DNA from: JALORV01 sp963712485
GTDB taxonomy: Bacteria; Pseudomonadota; Gammaproteobacteria; Burkholderiales; Burkholderiaceae_F
Length of the DNA: 64,000 nt
Assembly (NCBI GenBank): GCA_963712485.1
Contig: CAVQID010000017.1
Coordinates: 33,851-97,850, forward strand
Direction of reading: 5' to 3'
The notes beneath the pieces were generated by a model that was given only the letters and a program-made list of their open reading frames with translations, had not been told where the DNA came from and made no database searches. Positions within the stretch are counted from its first letter, which is position 1. Every line of letters begins with the position of its first letter. A program made the translations under genes and the position numbers. Positions 44,744 through 53,088 of this stretch are shown here, in pieces.

Positions 44744-45887
44744 GGATCGCTCAATGCTGCTGCTGTCGACGACGTTACGTTGCCTGCTTCTGTCGGCAAG
44801 TGTCGCATGCGCCGCGCACGCGCAGGCGCCTGCACCCATGCCGCCGGTGCCATCGGATGCGGTGCCGACCTCCAGTCCGATACGACCGTCGGTCATGCTG
44901 TTGCTTCCGGCCAAGTCGACGGCCTTCGCCCGCCCCGCCGACGCCCTGCGCGAAGGCTTCCTGGCCGCGCACAAGGTGAGCGGCGATGAGGTCACGCTCT
45001 TCGTTGTCGAGGTCGACGACGGCGCCGATCCAATGGCTGCGGCGCTCGCCGCCGCGCTGGACCGGAAGGTCAGCGTCATTGTCGGTCCGCTGCCGCGCGC
45101 TGCGGTGACGGATGTCATCGAGGGCCGGCGCACGGCGTTGCCGCTGGTGGCGCTGAATTTTCCGGAAGCCGACGGCACGGCACCGTCGTCGATGCTCGCG
45201 GTCGCCTTGTCGCTCGAGGCCGAGGCGCAGCGCATCGCAGGCATAGCGCTATCGGAGTTCATCGGCACGCGCAGGGCGGACACGCGCCCGCGCGTCGCCA
45301 TCGTCTCCAGTCCGGGTGGCCTGGAGCGACGAATTGCGCAGGCGTATCTCGGTGCGCTGCGCAGCGCCGGCGAGGTACCGCAGTTGATCGAGTGGACGCC
45401 GCAGACCGCGGCAAGCGTAAGCCGGCAACTCGCAGTTCCTACCTTGGAGGCGGTCTTCCTCGCGTTGACGGCGCGCGACGCCGCGCAGATGCGTGCGCTG
45501 ATCCCGCGCGGTGCGCAGGTCTTCGGGACCTCGCTGCTCAATATCGGCGATCCGCGCGTCTCGCCGGACGCGGCCACGCTGGCGCACGACCTGGAGGGCG
45601 TTCGCTTCGTCGATATGCCGTGGCTGCTGGAGCCGGATCACAGTGGAGTGATGGTCTACCCACCGCCGGGCAGCGCCCTGACCACGGAGATGTTGCGGCT
45701 CTACGCGCTGGGCATCGACGCCTATCGGATCGCCGCAGTATGGATGAAGGGCGAACGACGCTTTGATCTCGATGGCGTCACGGGTCGGCTGCGGATCGAC
45801 CGAGCGCAGTCGCTGCGGGTCGACCGCACGCCGCTGATGGCGACGTACCGCGGCGGCGAATTGCGTCGCGTGGACCTCGCCCGCTGA
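44742..45887 (+). CDS. lpoA: LpoA-like penicillin-binding protein activator (short form)
   Basis: A 381-residue exported protein with a type I periplasmic-binding-protein fold: RPSVMLLLPAKSTAFARPADALREGFLAA, VSVIVGPLPRAAV, then PRVAIVSSPGGLERRIAQAYLGAL. E. coli LpoA (678 residues) has an extra N-terminal TPR-like domain that is absent here. The signal region has a weak lipobox-like SVAC followed by AHA-Q, so it may be lipidated or cleaved by signal peptidase I. The alternative start ATG 44754 would avoid the overlap with rsmI. Its position (rsmI divergent, yraN and dolP downstream) supports the call. Confidence 0.8.
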   Translation: MDRSMLLLSTTLRCLLLSASVACAAHAQAPAPMPPVPSDAVPTSSPIRPSVMLLLPAKSTAFARPADALREGFLAAHKVSGDEVTLFVVEVDDGADPMAAALAAALDRKVSVIVGPLPRAAVTDVIEGRRTALPLVALNFPEADGTAPSSMLAVALSLEAEAQRIAGIALSEFIGTRRADTRPRVAIVSSPGGLERRIAQAYLGALRSAGEVPQLIEWTPQTAASVSRQLAVPTLEAVFLALTARDAAQMRALIPRGAQVFGTSLLNIGDPRVSPDAATLAHDLEGVRFVDMPWLLEPDHSGVMVYPPPGSALTTEMLRLYALGIDAYRIAAVWMKGERRFDLDGVTGRLRIDRAQSLRVDRTPLMATYRGGELRRVDLAR

Positions 45888-46285
45888 TGGCGATCTTCGG
45901 GGCTCGGGCGGCGCGCACACGGGCCGCGGTGCGCACGCCGAAGCAGCGTGCCGGGGACGCCGCCGAAACCGCGGCCGCGGACCACCTCACGGCATGCGGC
46001 TGCGTGCTGATCGCGCGCAACGCCCGGTTCCCTGAAGGTGAACTGGATCTCATTGTGCGTGAACGAGATGTGCTGGTCTTTGTCGAAGTGCGCATGCGCA
46101 GCAGTTCTGCGTTCGGAGGGGCCGCCGCCAGCGTCGACCGCTACAAGCAGAAGCGGCTGCTGCGTGCCGCGCAGCACTGGCTGCTGCAGAACTATCGCGA
46201 GCGCTGGCCGGTCTGCCGCTTCGATGTCGTCAGTGTGGGCGGCGATGGCACAATCGAATGGATCCGCGACGCTTTCGCGGCATAG
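45887..46285 (+). CDS. yraN: YraN family protein (UPF0102, endonuclease-like fold)
   Basis: A 132-residue protein. Typical features are GDAAETAAADHLTACGCVLIARNARFPEGELDLIVRERDVLVFVEVRMRS and SVDRYKQKRLLRAAQHWL. The E-D-ExK-like residues of the PD-(D/E)xK fold are visible (EGELDLI; VEVR), with Arg replacing the usual Lys. The start codon overlaps the lpoA stop by 1 nt. The cellular role is not established. Confidence 0.9.
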   Translation: MAIFGARAARTRAAVRTPKQRAGDAAETAAADHLTACGCVLIARNARFPEGELDLIVRERDVLVFVEVRMRSSSAFGGAAASVDRYKQKRLLRAAQHWLLQNYRERWPVCRFDVVSVGGDGTIEWIRDAFAA

Positions 46286-46299
46286 GAGTCGTCAGCAAC

Positions 46300-46971
46300 A
46301 TGAATCAGCCTTTTCTGCGTGTGATGTGCGCCGTGCTAGTGATCGCGAGTGCGGCCGCCTGTGCCCCTTTGCTGGTGGGTGTCGTGGTCGCGGGTACCGC
46401 ACTGGTGGTGACCGATCGCCGTACGACCGGATCGCAGCTCGATGACCAGACCATTCAGTTGCGCGTTGCGAACGAACTGTCCGCCGCGCTGAGCAAGCAG
46501 CCGGTGCACATCAATGTGAACAGCTTCGATCGAAAGGTCCTGCTGACCGGTGAAGTTCCCGACGAAGCCGTGAAGGCGCGCGCCGGCGAGATCGCAGCCG
46601 CTTCGCAGAATGTGCGTGCTGTCGTCAACGAACTGGCGGTGGCGCCGCCGAGTTCGACGTCCGACCGAACCGCCGACACGGCGCTTTCGACCAAGGTCCG
46701 TGCAGCGTTTGTCAACACCCGCGAGATCTCTTTCAATTCCATCGAGATCGTCACCGAGCGCAGCATCGTCTACCTGCTCGGGCTGGTCACCGACAAGGAA
46801 GGCCAGATCGCTGCACTGGTCGCGAGCAAGGTTGCGGGCGTGAAGCAGGTCGTGAAGGTCTTCGACTACGCCTCGGCGGAGGAGATCGAGCGGCGACGCG
46901 CGATCTCGTCGTCGGGAGCGACCCCGACGACACCCGCGCCGGCGCCGGCATCCGGGCGCCCGGCGCAGTAG
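46300..46971 (+). CDS. dolP: BON-domain outer-membrane lipoprotein DolP (YraP)
   Basis: A 223-residue protein; ATG 46300 follows AGGAG. Lipobox AAAC is near residue 20 (SAAACAPLLVG). Two BON domains follow: residues ~50-115 (DQTIQLRVANELSAAL; VNSFDRKVLLTGEVPDE) and ~130-195 (STKVRAAFVNTREISFNSIEIVTERSIVYLLGLVTD). DolP supports outer-membrane integrity and BAM. The diaA gene that lies between yraN and dolP in E. coli is missing here. Confidence 0.92.
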   Translation: MNQPFLRVMCAVLVIASAAACAPLLVGVVVAGTALVVTDRRTTGSQLDDQTIQLRVANELSAALSKQPVHINVNSFDRKVLLTGEVPDEAVKARAGEIAAASQNVRAVVNELAVAPPSSTSDRTADTALSTKVRAAFVNTREISFNSIEIVTERSIVYLLGLVTDKEGQIAALVASKVAGVKQVVKVFDYASAEEIERRRAISSSGATPTTPAPAPASGRPAQ

Positions 46972-47116
46972 CAGCGCGCGCGCCATCGCCGGCGGAAACC
47001 AGGGGATCAACGGTCACTTCAACCATTGCGCCGCCGGCGCCTTGTCTTATAGTGCGCCGGCTCCCGATACGCCGGCCGGCGTGTCGGATGCTCTGGCTTC
47101 CTTGTGGAGGGTTGAA

Positions 47117-47704
47117 ATGGGCTGGATCATCGTGCTGGTCATCGTCGCAGTCGTCGTCTTCTGGGCGGTCGGTGCGTACAACCGGCTGGTAAGCCTGCGC
47201 AACAAGTTCAAGAACGCGTTTGCGCAGATCGATGTGCAGCTGAAGCGCCGCTACGACCTGATCCCGAATCTGGTCGAGACCGCCAAGGGCTACATGAAGC
47301 ACGAGCGCGAGACGCTCGAGCGCGTCATCGCTGCCCGCAACACCGCGGTCACCGCCAATGCCGCCGCGGCGGCCGATCCCGGCAGCGCGAACGCAATGCA
47401 GGGGCTGATCGCGGCCGAGGGTGCATTGTCTGGCGCGCTGTCGCGCCTGTTTGCCTTGGTCGAGGCCTATCCGGACCTCAAGGCCAACCAGAACATGATG
47501 CAGCTCACCGAGGAACTCACCGGCACCGAGAACAAGATCTCGTTCGCGCGCCAGGCGTTCAACGACTCGGTAATGAGCTACAACACCGCGTCGCAGCAGT
47601 TTCCGACCAACGTCATCGCCGGCATGTTCGCGTTCAGCCCCGCCGAGCTGCTGCAGGCGACCGAGAGCGACGAAGAACGCAAGTCGGTCCGCGTTCAGTT
47701 CTGA
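47117..47704 (+). CDS. lemA: LemA family protein
   Basis: A 195-residue protein with an N-terminal membrane helix (MGWIIVLVIVAVVVFWAVGAYN) and a helical-bundle domain: RLVSLRNKFKNAFAQIDVQLKRRYDLIPNLVETAKGYM, ENKISFARQAFNDSVMSYN and FPTNVIAGMFAF. GGAGG precedes ATG 47117. LemA proteins are commonly paired with M48 proteases or TPM-domain proteins; the next gene is an M48 protease, 75 nt away. Confidence 0.94.
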   Translation: MGWIIVLVIVAVVVFWAVGAYNRLVSLRNKFKNAFAQIDVQLKRRYDLIPNLVETAKGYMKHERETLERVIAARNTAVTANAAAAADPGSANAMQGLIAAEGALSGALSRLFALVEAYPDLKANQNMMQLTEELTGTENKISFARQAFNDSVMSYNTASQQFPTNVIAGMFAFSPAELLQATESDEERKSVRVQF

Positions 47705-47779
47705 CCGAACGATTCTTACGGCAGGCCCGCGACCACGGGCCCCGCTGACTCGCCTGCGACAAAGTCGCCCCGCGTCCCG

Positions 47780-49834
47780 ATGAACTTCTTCGAGCACCAG
47801 GAAGTCGCCCGGCGCAGCAGTCGGCGACTGGTGATGCTGTTTGCGCTGGCGGTCATCGCGATTGTCATTGCGGTGAACCTGGCGGCGACACTCGTCTATC
47901 ACGCGTTCGTCGTGCCCGCCGGCGCGGGCTGGGTGTCCTCGCAGCTGCCGAAAGGCTTCTACCTCACCAATACGGTCGTCGTTCTGGGACTCATCTTCGG
48001 CGGGACCTGGCTGGAGATGAACCGTCTGAAAGCCGGCGGCGAGGCCGTGGCGAAGATGATCGGCGCGCGCGAAGTCGATACCTCGACGCGCGACATGCTC
48101 GATCGACGGCTGCTCAATGTGGTCGAGGAGATGGCCATTGCGTCGGGCGTTCCGGTGCCGCGCGTCTTCGTGATGGACAGCGAGAACACGATCAACGCCT
48201 TTGCGGCCGGGCACTCGATCAACGATGCCATTGTCGCGGTCACGCGAGGAACATTGACGCGACTGTCGCGCGACGAACTTCAGGGGGTCATTGCCCACGA
48301 GTTCTCGCACATTCTCAACGGCGACATGAAGCTCAATCTGCGACTGGTCGGCGTGCTCTTTGGGCTGCTGATCGTCGCGATGGCAGGACGGTTCCTGCTC
48401 GAGATCGGCCGCCGCACCCGTGGTGGCGGCGACCGCAGCAGCGGCAGCGCGATCGCCATGCTGTTCGCGGCCGGGCTCGTACTGTGGATCCTCGGCTACA
48501 TCGGCGTGTTCTTCGGTCGGCTGATCAAAGCCGGGGTGTCGCGCCAACGCGAATTCCTCGCCGATGCCAGCGCGGTGCAGTTCACGCGCAATCCGGACGG
48601 CATCGGCGGCGCGTTGCGCAAGATCGCCGGACTGTCGGAACAGACCGGACTCGGCACGCGCATCGACCACCCGCAGGCCGAAGCGCTGTCGCATCTGTTC
48701 CTTGGCGCGGCTCGTCCGAGTTTCGTTCGCGGAGTGTTCGCAACACACCCGCCGCTAGCCGAGCGCGTGCAGCGCATCTACGGCCGCGCGATGGCGGCGC
48801 TGCCGGCCCCGGAAAATGCGGTCGCCCTGGCGCTTAGTGGTCTGAGCCCGGCCAGGATCGAGTCGCCGCGCTCGCCGATCGAGTTCGTGCCGTCCAGCAG
48901 TGCCGGAGTGCCGGCGGCGGCGAAGGCGTCGCCGTTTCCTTCGAGCAGCAGCCCGCTCGCGACTTTGGTCGAGCCGGCCGCCGCGGTGGCGCTGACGGCC
49001 GCGGCGCAGGTCGGCGCACAGGTTACGGCCGACATCGGCACGGTACGGCCACGCCATGTCGACTTTGCGCTCGACGACGCACAACGCGCGCTGCTCGAAT
49101 CCCTGCGACGGGCCGCAAGCGACGGCATGCGCGCGCAGCTACTGGTGCTGGCACTGCTGGTCGCCAAGGAGCGCGACCTGCGCGGTCAGCAACGCGCGTT
49201 GATCGCCGAGGCGTACGGCGGCGAAGCCGCGCAGATCGCCGAGGCCTATCACGAGCAGATCCAGAAGCTGCCGCCGGGCGCGCGCCAGCCGCTCGCCGAC
49301 GTGGCGATGCCGGCGCTGCGCAAGCTGCCAAAGCAAACGCGCGACTTCCTGCTGCGCACCGCGCATCTGCTGGTAGCGGCCGATGGCCGCGTCACCATTA
49401 GCGAGTTCCTGCTGTTCACGATTCTCAAGCGCCGCCTCGGTCCGCAGGCGGGGCGGGCGGTGTCGGCGAAATTCGCATCGCTCGCGCCACTCGCGCCGGA
49501 GGCAGGTCTGGTCCTGTCGCTGGTGGCGGCAGTGCGACTGCCCGAGCGGGCGGAACACGCCTTCAATGCGGGAGCCGTGCAGTGCCGTGATGTCGAGTTG
49601 CCGTTCGTGCCATCTTCGGCGGTGCGGCTCGATGACGTTACGGCCGCGCTCGATCGCCTGAATCAGTTGATGCCGCTCGCCAAGCCGCAACTGATCAAGG
49701 CGGCGACAGCGGTGGCGTTTATCGACGATCAGACCAACTGGAAGGCGGCGAGCACGCTGCGGATGATCTGTGCAGCCCTCGATGCACCGCTGCCGCCGCA
49801 GATCGTCGAAGCCGAAGGCGCGTCAGGCGGCTGA
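47780..49834 (+). CDS. M48 family zinc metalloprotease with C-terminal TerB-like extension
   Basis: A 684-residue inner-membrane protease. Two N-terminal helices (about 18-40 and 62-78), catalytic HEFSH at 173-177, two further helices (about 188-205 and 228-252), and the third zinc ligand Glu in REFLADASAVQFTR. HtpX is only ~290 residues; here an Ala/Pro-rich linker and a ~230-residue cytoplasmic helical region follow. That region includes HLLVAADGRVTISEFLLFTIL (about 530-550), the DGxxxxxE pattern of TerB-like domains. It is paired with lemA, as in other proteobacterial envelope-stress pairs. Confidence 0.88.
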   Translation: MNFFEHQEVARRSSRRLVMLFALAVIAIVIAVNLAATLVYHAFVVPAGAGWVSSQLPKGFYLTNTVVVLGLIFGGTWLEMNRLKAGGEAVAKMIGAREVDTSTRDMLDRRLLNVVEEMAIASGVPVPRVFVMDSENTINAFAAGHSINDAIVAVTRGTLTRLSRDELQGVIAHEFSHILNGDMKLNLRLVGVLFGLLIVAMAGRFLLEIGRRTRGGGDRSSGSAIAMLFAAGLVLWILGYIGVFFGRLIKAGVSRQREFLADASAVQFTRNPDGIGGALRKIAGLSEQTGLGTRIDHPQAEALSHLFLGAARPSFVRGVFATHPPLAERVQRIYGRAMAALPAPENAVALALSGLSPARIESPRSPIEFVPSSSAGVPAAAKASPFPSSSSPLATLVEPAAAVALTAAAQVGAQVTADIGTVRPRHVDFALDDAQRALLESLRRAASDGMRAQLLVLALLVAKERDLRGQQRALIAEAYGGEAAQIAEAYHEQIQKLPPGARQPLADVAMPALRKLPKQTRDFLLRTAHLLVAADGRVTISEFLLFTILKRRLGPQAGRAVSAKFASLAPLAPEAGLVLSLVAAVRLPERAEHAFNAGAVQCRDVELPFVPSSAVRLDDVTAALDRLNQLMPLAKPQLIKAATAVAFIDDQTNWKAASTLRMICAALDAPLPPQIVEAEGASGG

Positions 49835-49838
49835 CGTT

Positions 49839-50036
49839 TCAGCGCCAGACTTCGCCGAGCAATGCCGCAACCCCGGCGACGAGGGCGACGACGCCAAGCA
49901 CGATGGCGCCGGTGCGCAGCGCGCGCAGTGCGGATGAGCCATTGCGCGAGAAAGCAAAGCCCACTAGCGGCAATACGACCGCGAGCAGCAGCGCGGTCGC
50001 CGCAACCTTGAGTGCAAGTTCCTGCCAGGGAAGCAT
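49839..50036 (-). CDS. Small two-helix membrane protein, function unknown
   Basis: A 65-residue frame from ATG 50036 with hydrophobic helices at about 9-29 and 41-62 separated by a basic loop (SRNGSSALRALRTG). The composition is typical of a real inner-membrane microprotein, but no ribosome-binding site or family is recognisable. It converges on the M48 protease gene with a 4-bp gap. Confidence 0.5.
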   Translation of the reverse strand: MLPWQELALKVAATALLLAVVLPLVGFAFSRNGSSALRALRTGAIVLGVVALVAGVAALLGEVWR

Positions 50037-50155
50037 CGATGGCGCCTGTCGGACAGTGAAGCGAGCGTAGTCCAGAGAGCGGCGCGAACCAACACCGCGT
50101 GCGCTTGAAAAACCGCGCGATCGCACGGCAATTCGGCCCCAACGACGGATCGACG

Positions 50156-50428
50156 TCAGGGCGAAGAGGGGTCTTGCAGGCGCGCGACGACGATGCCTGC
50201 AGCGAGCGGCGCGAGCGCAAGCAGGCCGGCACAGCCGACGCTGAGCACCGTCGATGCTTCGCTTCCAGCCTCGAACAACATGAAAAGGCCGGCAAGCACC
50301 AGCGTGGCGACGGCGATAGCGGCGCGGCCACCCGGACGGCGCATCAGCCACGGGTAGGCAAAGATGCCCGGCACGACGATCAGCGCGATGGTCGCCGGGC
50401 CGCTGATCGCAAGCGGAATATCGATCAC
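50156..50428 (-). CDS. Small three-helix membrane protein, function unknown
   Basis: A 90-residue frame from GTG 50428 with three hydrophobic segments (about 5-30, 35-52 and 60-82) and the basic loop MRRPGGR. I did not recognise a family. It lies upstream of the 65-residue protein on the same strand (119-nt gap). It is supported only by hydrophobicity and an intact frame. Confidence 0.4.
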   Translation of the reverse strand: MIDIPLAISGPATIALIVVPGIFAYPWLMRRPGGRAAIAVATLVLAGLFMLFEAGSEASTVLSVGCAGLLALAPLAAGIVVARLQDPSSP

Positions 50429-50569
50429 CAGCCGCTCAGCTCGAGGACTGTAGTTTCAAACTCGACACCAAGGCGACCACGATGGTGTCCCGACGTCCTT
50501 CGCAAGCGCTCATGACCAACCCGTTTTTGTTGGACGACGAGTTGGAACTTGCATGCCGCTTCTGGGCTC

Positions 50570-51148
50570 CTACGGCTTGATGCGGCCAACCACGTCCAAC
50601 GCGCCGCCCGGCTGAATCTTCGCGATCACGGCTTCGCCTTCCTCGACCAGTTCCATGGTCAACGCGTCGATGTTCGGCCGATGCGAGACCAGCGCCACGT
50701 TGCCCTTGCCGGCGTGACGCGCGAGCAATTCAGTGACGGCCTGTGTGCGCGCCTGCCCCTGAGCCTGCGTGCCGATTTCCAGCGCGGTGAGGTTCGGATC
50801 GACCGTGGCGTTGCCAAGGGCAAGTTGTGCTGTTTCCTTGGCGCGGCAAAACGGGCTTGTCAGCACCGCGTCGAACTTGACGCCCGCGTTATCGAGCAGG
50901 GCCTTCAGCCGCTGCGCCTGGGCACGACCGTCGGCGCTGAGATTCTCTTCGTTGGCGCAGTTGCCTTTGGGATCGAGGACCATCGCCTTTGAGTGGCCAC
51001 TGATCTTGGCGTGCCGCATCAGCAGCGCATGGCCGCCCTGCGTCATTGCCTTGATGGCGGTCTCGTCCGCGTGCGCTGCGGTCGCGGCCACCATCAGCGC
51101 GGCTGTCATGGCGGCCAGGCAAAAGCTGCTGTACCTCACTTCTCTCAT
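50570..51148 (-). CDS. Periplasmic histidine phosphatase family protein (SixA/Ais-like)
   Basis: A 192-residue protein from ATG 51148. The signal peptide ends near AHADE. The phosphatase core is intact: phospho-acceptor His in ALLMRHAKI (RHG-like motif RHA), ENLSADGRAQAQRL, LTSPFCRAKETAQLAL and the second catalytic His in VALVSHRPNI. Periplasmic members act on phosphorylated sugars or lipid A groups; the substrate here is unknown. It lies 64 nt downstream of the ArsR-rhodanese gene on the same strand and may be co-transcribed. Confidence 0.85.
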   Translation of the reverse strand: MREVRYSSFCLAAMTAALMVAATAAHADETAIKAMTQGGHALLMRHAKISGHSKAMVLDPKGNCANEENLSADGRAQAQRLKALLDNAGVKFDAVLTSPFCRAKETAQLALGNATVDPNLTALEIGTQAQGQARTQAVTELLARHAGKGNVALVSHRPNIDALTMELVEEGEAVIAKIQPGGALDVVGRIKP

Positions 51149-51212
51149 CTCCGTGCTGCTATGCGTTTGACAACGAAGGCCAGCGTCGCGATGCTCGCTC
51201 AGCAATGGCGTA

Positions 51213-51878
51213 TCAATCGTTGGCCGTTGGCAATCCCGCGAGGCGCCACTCCGGCAACCCATCCTGGAGTCGACGCGCTTTCAATCCTCGCTTACGGAGC
51301 AGGTGCACTGCGTCGTACGACATCAGGCAGTACGGTCCGCGGCAATAGGCGACGACCTCCTTGCGCTTGGGCAGTTCAGCCAGCCGTTTCTCAAGCTCGT
51401 GGATCGGGATGTTGATCGCGCCAGGCACATGACCCGCTGCAAACTCCTCGCGCGGGCGCACGTCGAGCACCGTCACGAGCCCCTTCTTCGCGCGCTGCAG
51501 GAGTTCGGCGGCGGGCACGGGTTCCATCTCGTCCTTGGCCGTGAAGTACAGCCGAACGATGCGATCGACGTCGGCCAGATACGCCTGACCCGCCGCACCG
51601 AGCGCGTTAAACAGCGCGATGACCTCGTCGCCAGCCAGCCGATACCTGACGAACTGCGCTTCCTTACGACCGACGATCAGGCCGACCTGCTTGAGCTTCT
51701 GCAGGTGTTGCGACGTGTTGGCGACCGTGGTGCCGGTCAGCGCGGCCAGCTCGTCAACACTGCGCTCGCCCTGTGCCAACAGCTCCAATAGGTCGAGCCG
51801 TACGGCGCTGGACAGCGCGGTGCCGATCCGCGCCAGGCTCTCGAAGACCTCGCGTTTGGGATTGACGGTAGTTGACAT
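51213..51878 (-). CDS. ArsR-family regulator fused to a rhodanese domain
   Basis: A 221-residue protein from ATG 51878, preceded by GGGGAG; the frame is open to 51905. Residues ~12-90 form an ArsR winged helix (SSAVRLDLLELLAQGERSVDELAAL, TTVANTSQHLQKLKQVGLI, RYRL). Residues ~125-218 form a rhodanese domain with DVRPREEFAAGHVPGAINIP and active-site Cys179 in AYCRGPYC. Such fusions are thought to sense sulfane sulfur or redox state. A 26-bp palindrome 19 nt upstream is the obvious operator, shared with the divergent desaturase-like gene. Confidence 0.9.
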   Translation of the reverse strand: MSTTVNPKREVFESLARIGTALSSAVRLDLLELLAQGERSVDELAALTGTTVANTSQHLQKLKQVGLIVGRKEAQFVRYRLAGDEVIALFNALGAAGQAYLADVDRIVRLYFTAKDEMEPVPAAELLQRAKKGLVTVLDVRPREEFAAGHVPGAINIPIHELEKRLAELPKRKEVVAYCRGPYCLMSYDAVHLLRKRGLKARRLQDGLPEWRLAGLPTAND

Positions 51879-51896
51879 CGATCTCGCTCCCCGCCT

Positions 51897-51922
51897 AGTA
51901 TTCAAGCGATTAATTGAATACT
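51897..51922. promoter_or_regulatory. Palindromic operator between the ArsR-rhodanese and sterol desaturase-like genes
   Basis: AGTATTCAA (51897-51905), 8-bp spacer GCGATTAA, TTGAATACT (51914-51922): 9-bp perfect arms in AT-rich DNA, next to TATATT, which resembles a -10 box. Size and AT-richness fit an ArsR-family dimer site controlling both divergent genes. Confidence 0.75.
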
Positions 51923-51976
51923 ATATTACCACACGGCAGCCTACCACCGCCGCCGTACCCAACGGGAAGATCTGTG

Positions 51977-52822
51977 ATGGGCGATTCGCTGACCGCGGTC
52001 GAGCCGATGCTGCGCTTCGGTGCGTTCCTGGGCGTGTTCGTCCTGGTCGCGCTATGGGAAGTGCTGGCACCGAAGCGGCAGCCACGCTTCACCCGCGCGC
52101 AACGCTGGCCGCACAACTTGGGATTGGTCGTCCTCAATGCCGGGATCCTGCGGCTGGTGGCTCCGGGCGCCGCGATCGCCGTGGCGATGGCTGGCGAGGC
52201 CCATGGCTGGGGTCTGTTCAACGTCGTGACGCTGCCGTCCTGGGCGGCCATTCTGCTGGGCGTGGTGCTGCTCGACCTGGCCATCTACTTCCAGCATGTG
52301 CTGTTTCACGCGGTACCCGTGTTGTGGTGGCTGCACCGCGTGCATCATGCCGATGCGGATTATGACGTGACAACGGGACTGCGCTTTCATCCGATCGAGA
52401 TTCTGTTGTCGCTCGGCATCAAGTGCGCGGTGATCGCGGCGCTCGGCGTGCCTGCAGTTGCCGTGCTTGCGTTCGAGGTGCTGCTGAACGGTGCCTCGAT
52501 GTTCAACCATGCCAACGCGCGCTTGCCGCTCGTTGTCGATCGCTGGCTGCGCTGGATCGTGGTCACGCCCGACATGCACCGCGTGCATCACTCGGTGGTG
52601 CCGCGCGAGTTGAACAGCAACTTCGGATTCAACTTGCCGTGGTGGGACCGCTTGTTCGGCACCTACCGCGCGCAGCCGGCCGCCGGCCATGAGGCGATGC
52701 GGATTGGTGTCGACGAACTGCAGGGTACCGGGGAAGTCAGGCTCACTCGGTTGCTGACGCAGCCTCTACGGGCGGCCCGTCCCGCCGCGTGGCCGGCACA
52801 TGCTAAAGGGCCTCACCGATGA
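51977..52822 (+). CDS. Sterol desaturase / fatty acid hydroxylase family protein
   Basis: A 281-residue integral membrane protein; ATG 51977 follows GGGAAGATCTGTG (an in-frame ATG at 51914 overlaps the operator). The eight-His di-iron pattern is visible: HVLFH, HRVHHAD, FNHAN and HRVHHS, plus WPHN. Helices cover about 10-30, 50-75, 85-110 and 150-175. Bacterial members hydroxylate or desaturate lipids; the substrate is unknown. Divergence from the ArsR-rhodanese gene suggests control by that regulator. Confidence 0.88.
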   Translation: MGDSLTAVEPMLRFGAFLGVFVLVALWEVLAPKRQPRFTRAQRWPHNLGLVVLNAGILRLVAPGAAIAVAMAGEAHGWGLFNVVTLPSWAAILLGVVLLDLAIYFQHVLFHAVPVLWWLHRVHHADADYDVTTGLRFHPIEILLSLGIKCAVIAALGVPAVAVLAFEVLLNGASMFNHANARLPLVVDRWLRWIVVTPDMHRVHHSVVPRELNSNFGFNLPWWDRLFGTYRAQPAAGHEAMRIGVDELQGTGEVRLTRLLTQPLRAARPAAWPAHAKGPHR

Positions 52823-52924
52823 ATTGGAGTTGTACGCCGTGAGTGACCGCGCCTGACGACGCCCGCTCGCCGGCAGCGTATTCGGGTGGCTTAAGTCTTT
52901 TTCGCGTCGATGTCATACACCGTC

Positions 52925-52949
52925 GGCAAGTTACTTCTGACAACTTGCC
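52925..52949. repeat. Inverted repeat in the gap between the desaturase-like and DsrE genes
   Basis: GGCAAGTT (52925-52932) and AACTTGCC (52942-52949) form an 8-bp stem with a 9-nt loop and no T-run. It lies between two converging genes and may be a weak terminator. The rest of 52823-53088 shows nothing else. Confidence 0.45.
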
Positions 52950-53088
52950 TACGGGACCGTAACCGACTTCACGCACCGGCTGCGGTCGACGTCGACGCCG
53001 CGTGCACCGGAATTTCCATCCAACGCCAGGTTGGCCAGATGCACTCTCTCCGCGCTAACGCCGGCCCTGGGAGTCGTGGCGGCATCAA

